Assembly (NCBI RefSeq): GCF_000327385.1
Contig: NW_008709919.1
Location: 1,332,530 to 1,396,529, forward strand
DNA: 64,000 bases
Direction: 5' to 3'
Origin: Lottia gigantea
Taxonomy: Eukaryota > Mollusca > Gastropoda > Lottiidae
The position numbers and the translations under genes were made by a program. The notes below the pieces were generated by a model. The model had not been told where the DNA came from, did not search any database, and was given only the letters and a program-made list of their open reading frames with translations. This document shows positions 63,590 through 64,000 of this stretch, in pieces (the first letter of the stretch is position 1; each line of letters opens with the position of its first letter).

Positions 63590-64000
63590 ATTATGACACA
63601 ATACATGCCATTCGGAAGGATTAAAATTTTTCAAAAAAGGCAGTAAATTTGAGATGATCACATAATTCAACTCGTAGTACAAAGATACACATAGATACAT
63701 CGACCGACATACATAAAATACAATACAATCAATCGGGAAAGTAAAAAATTGCTCAAATATGTCAGTCAGTGAATTTGAGATGATCGCATTTCGCTTTAGA
63801 TACATACAAACAAATATACACACATTGATACATGGTGTACAAAAAGATCCAATATATGCAATAAATTGTTTAGATGAAATATGGCAGTGTATTTGAGATG
63901 ATACATACAAACAAACAATTAAAACACATAGATACATCGACCAACATACATGATGTAAAAAAAGATACAATACATTCCGTTTGGGAAGGTAAAAATTGCT
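63590..64000. repeat. Tandem array, unit about 125 bases, cut by the window edge
   Basis: Three copies plus a partial fourth share GGCAGTAAATTTGAGATGAT, ATACATCGACCRACATACAT and CGGAAAGGTAAAAATTGCT-like blocks. The array is still running at base 64000. Confidence 0.8.

Larger units (their letters stand above)
58392..64000. other. Region upstream of gene F, no gene seen
   Basis: About 5.6 kb to the window edge. It holds a CAC/CAT microsatellite (59170-59255), a tandem duplication of about 250 bases (60290-60730), a SINE copy (61040-61225) and a tandem array reaching the edge (63590-64000). Open frames here are short or lie inside repeats. Confidence 0.5.

Noticed and set aside
1-64000. CRISPR arrays, rRNA, retroviral, LTR or Polinton-type elements
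   Set aside because: The tandem arrays lack CRISPR repeat-spacer structure, and no polymerase, integrase, capsid or envelope-like frames or paired long terminal repeats were seen.

Overview
The window looks like animal nuclear DNA. It is AT-rich, its genes are split by long GT-AG introns, and it carries tRNA-derived SINE copies and many degenerate tandem repeats. A dispersed motif (AGTTATCTCCCTTGACGTAG and near variants) recurs several times. I associate that motif with molluscan genomes, so a mollusc (gastropod or bivalve) is my best guess; this is inference, not proof.

The main content is a row of six related genes, all on the minus strand, that encode small single-pass membrane proteins. 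I call them A to F from left to right: A 8143-20011, B 22539-24771, C 27073-29927, D 31367-33311, E 38772-39937, F 46790-58184. I reconstructed them by joining exons on GT-AG signals and intron phase. In every one the membrane-spanning segment sits in its own exon, entered in phase 1 and left in phase 2, and in five of the six every later junction is phase 2 (D has one internal phase-1 junction). A, C and F have a sushi (CCP)-type exon just outside the membrane, B and C have Ser/Thr-rich stalks, and D and E have short outer parts. The cytoplasmic tails are Tyr-rich. B and C share a strong module (IYAKPEIYxTFINPxFYED), F has two PPxY motifs, and D carries a CIDE-N domain, the domain of the apoptotic nuclease CAD and its inhibitor ICAD. 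Several C-termini look like PDZ ligands (FEYL, VEYL, IEYF, DTNL, FYI).

Two other genes flank or interrupt the row. At 464-1927 (minus) is an intronless LRR-Ig single-pass receptor of 487 residues. At 41406-43346 (plus) is an intronless arginine-type mono-ADP-ribosyltransferase with ten 21-residue acidic repeats before the catalytic domain.

Taken together this looks like a locally expanded set of surface receptors with signalling tails, next to an ADP-ribosyltransferase and an LRR-Ig receptor. A role in recognition, immunity or cell death is plausible for such a set but is inference. The remaining two thirds of the window is introns and intergenic DNA with minisatellites, SINEs and AT-rich repeat fields. 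I found no rRNA, complete tRNA, CRISPR, retroviral or LTR element.
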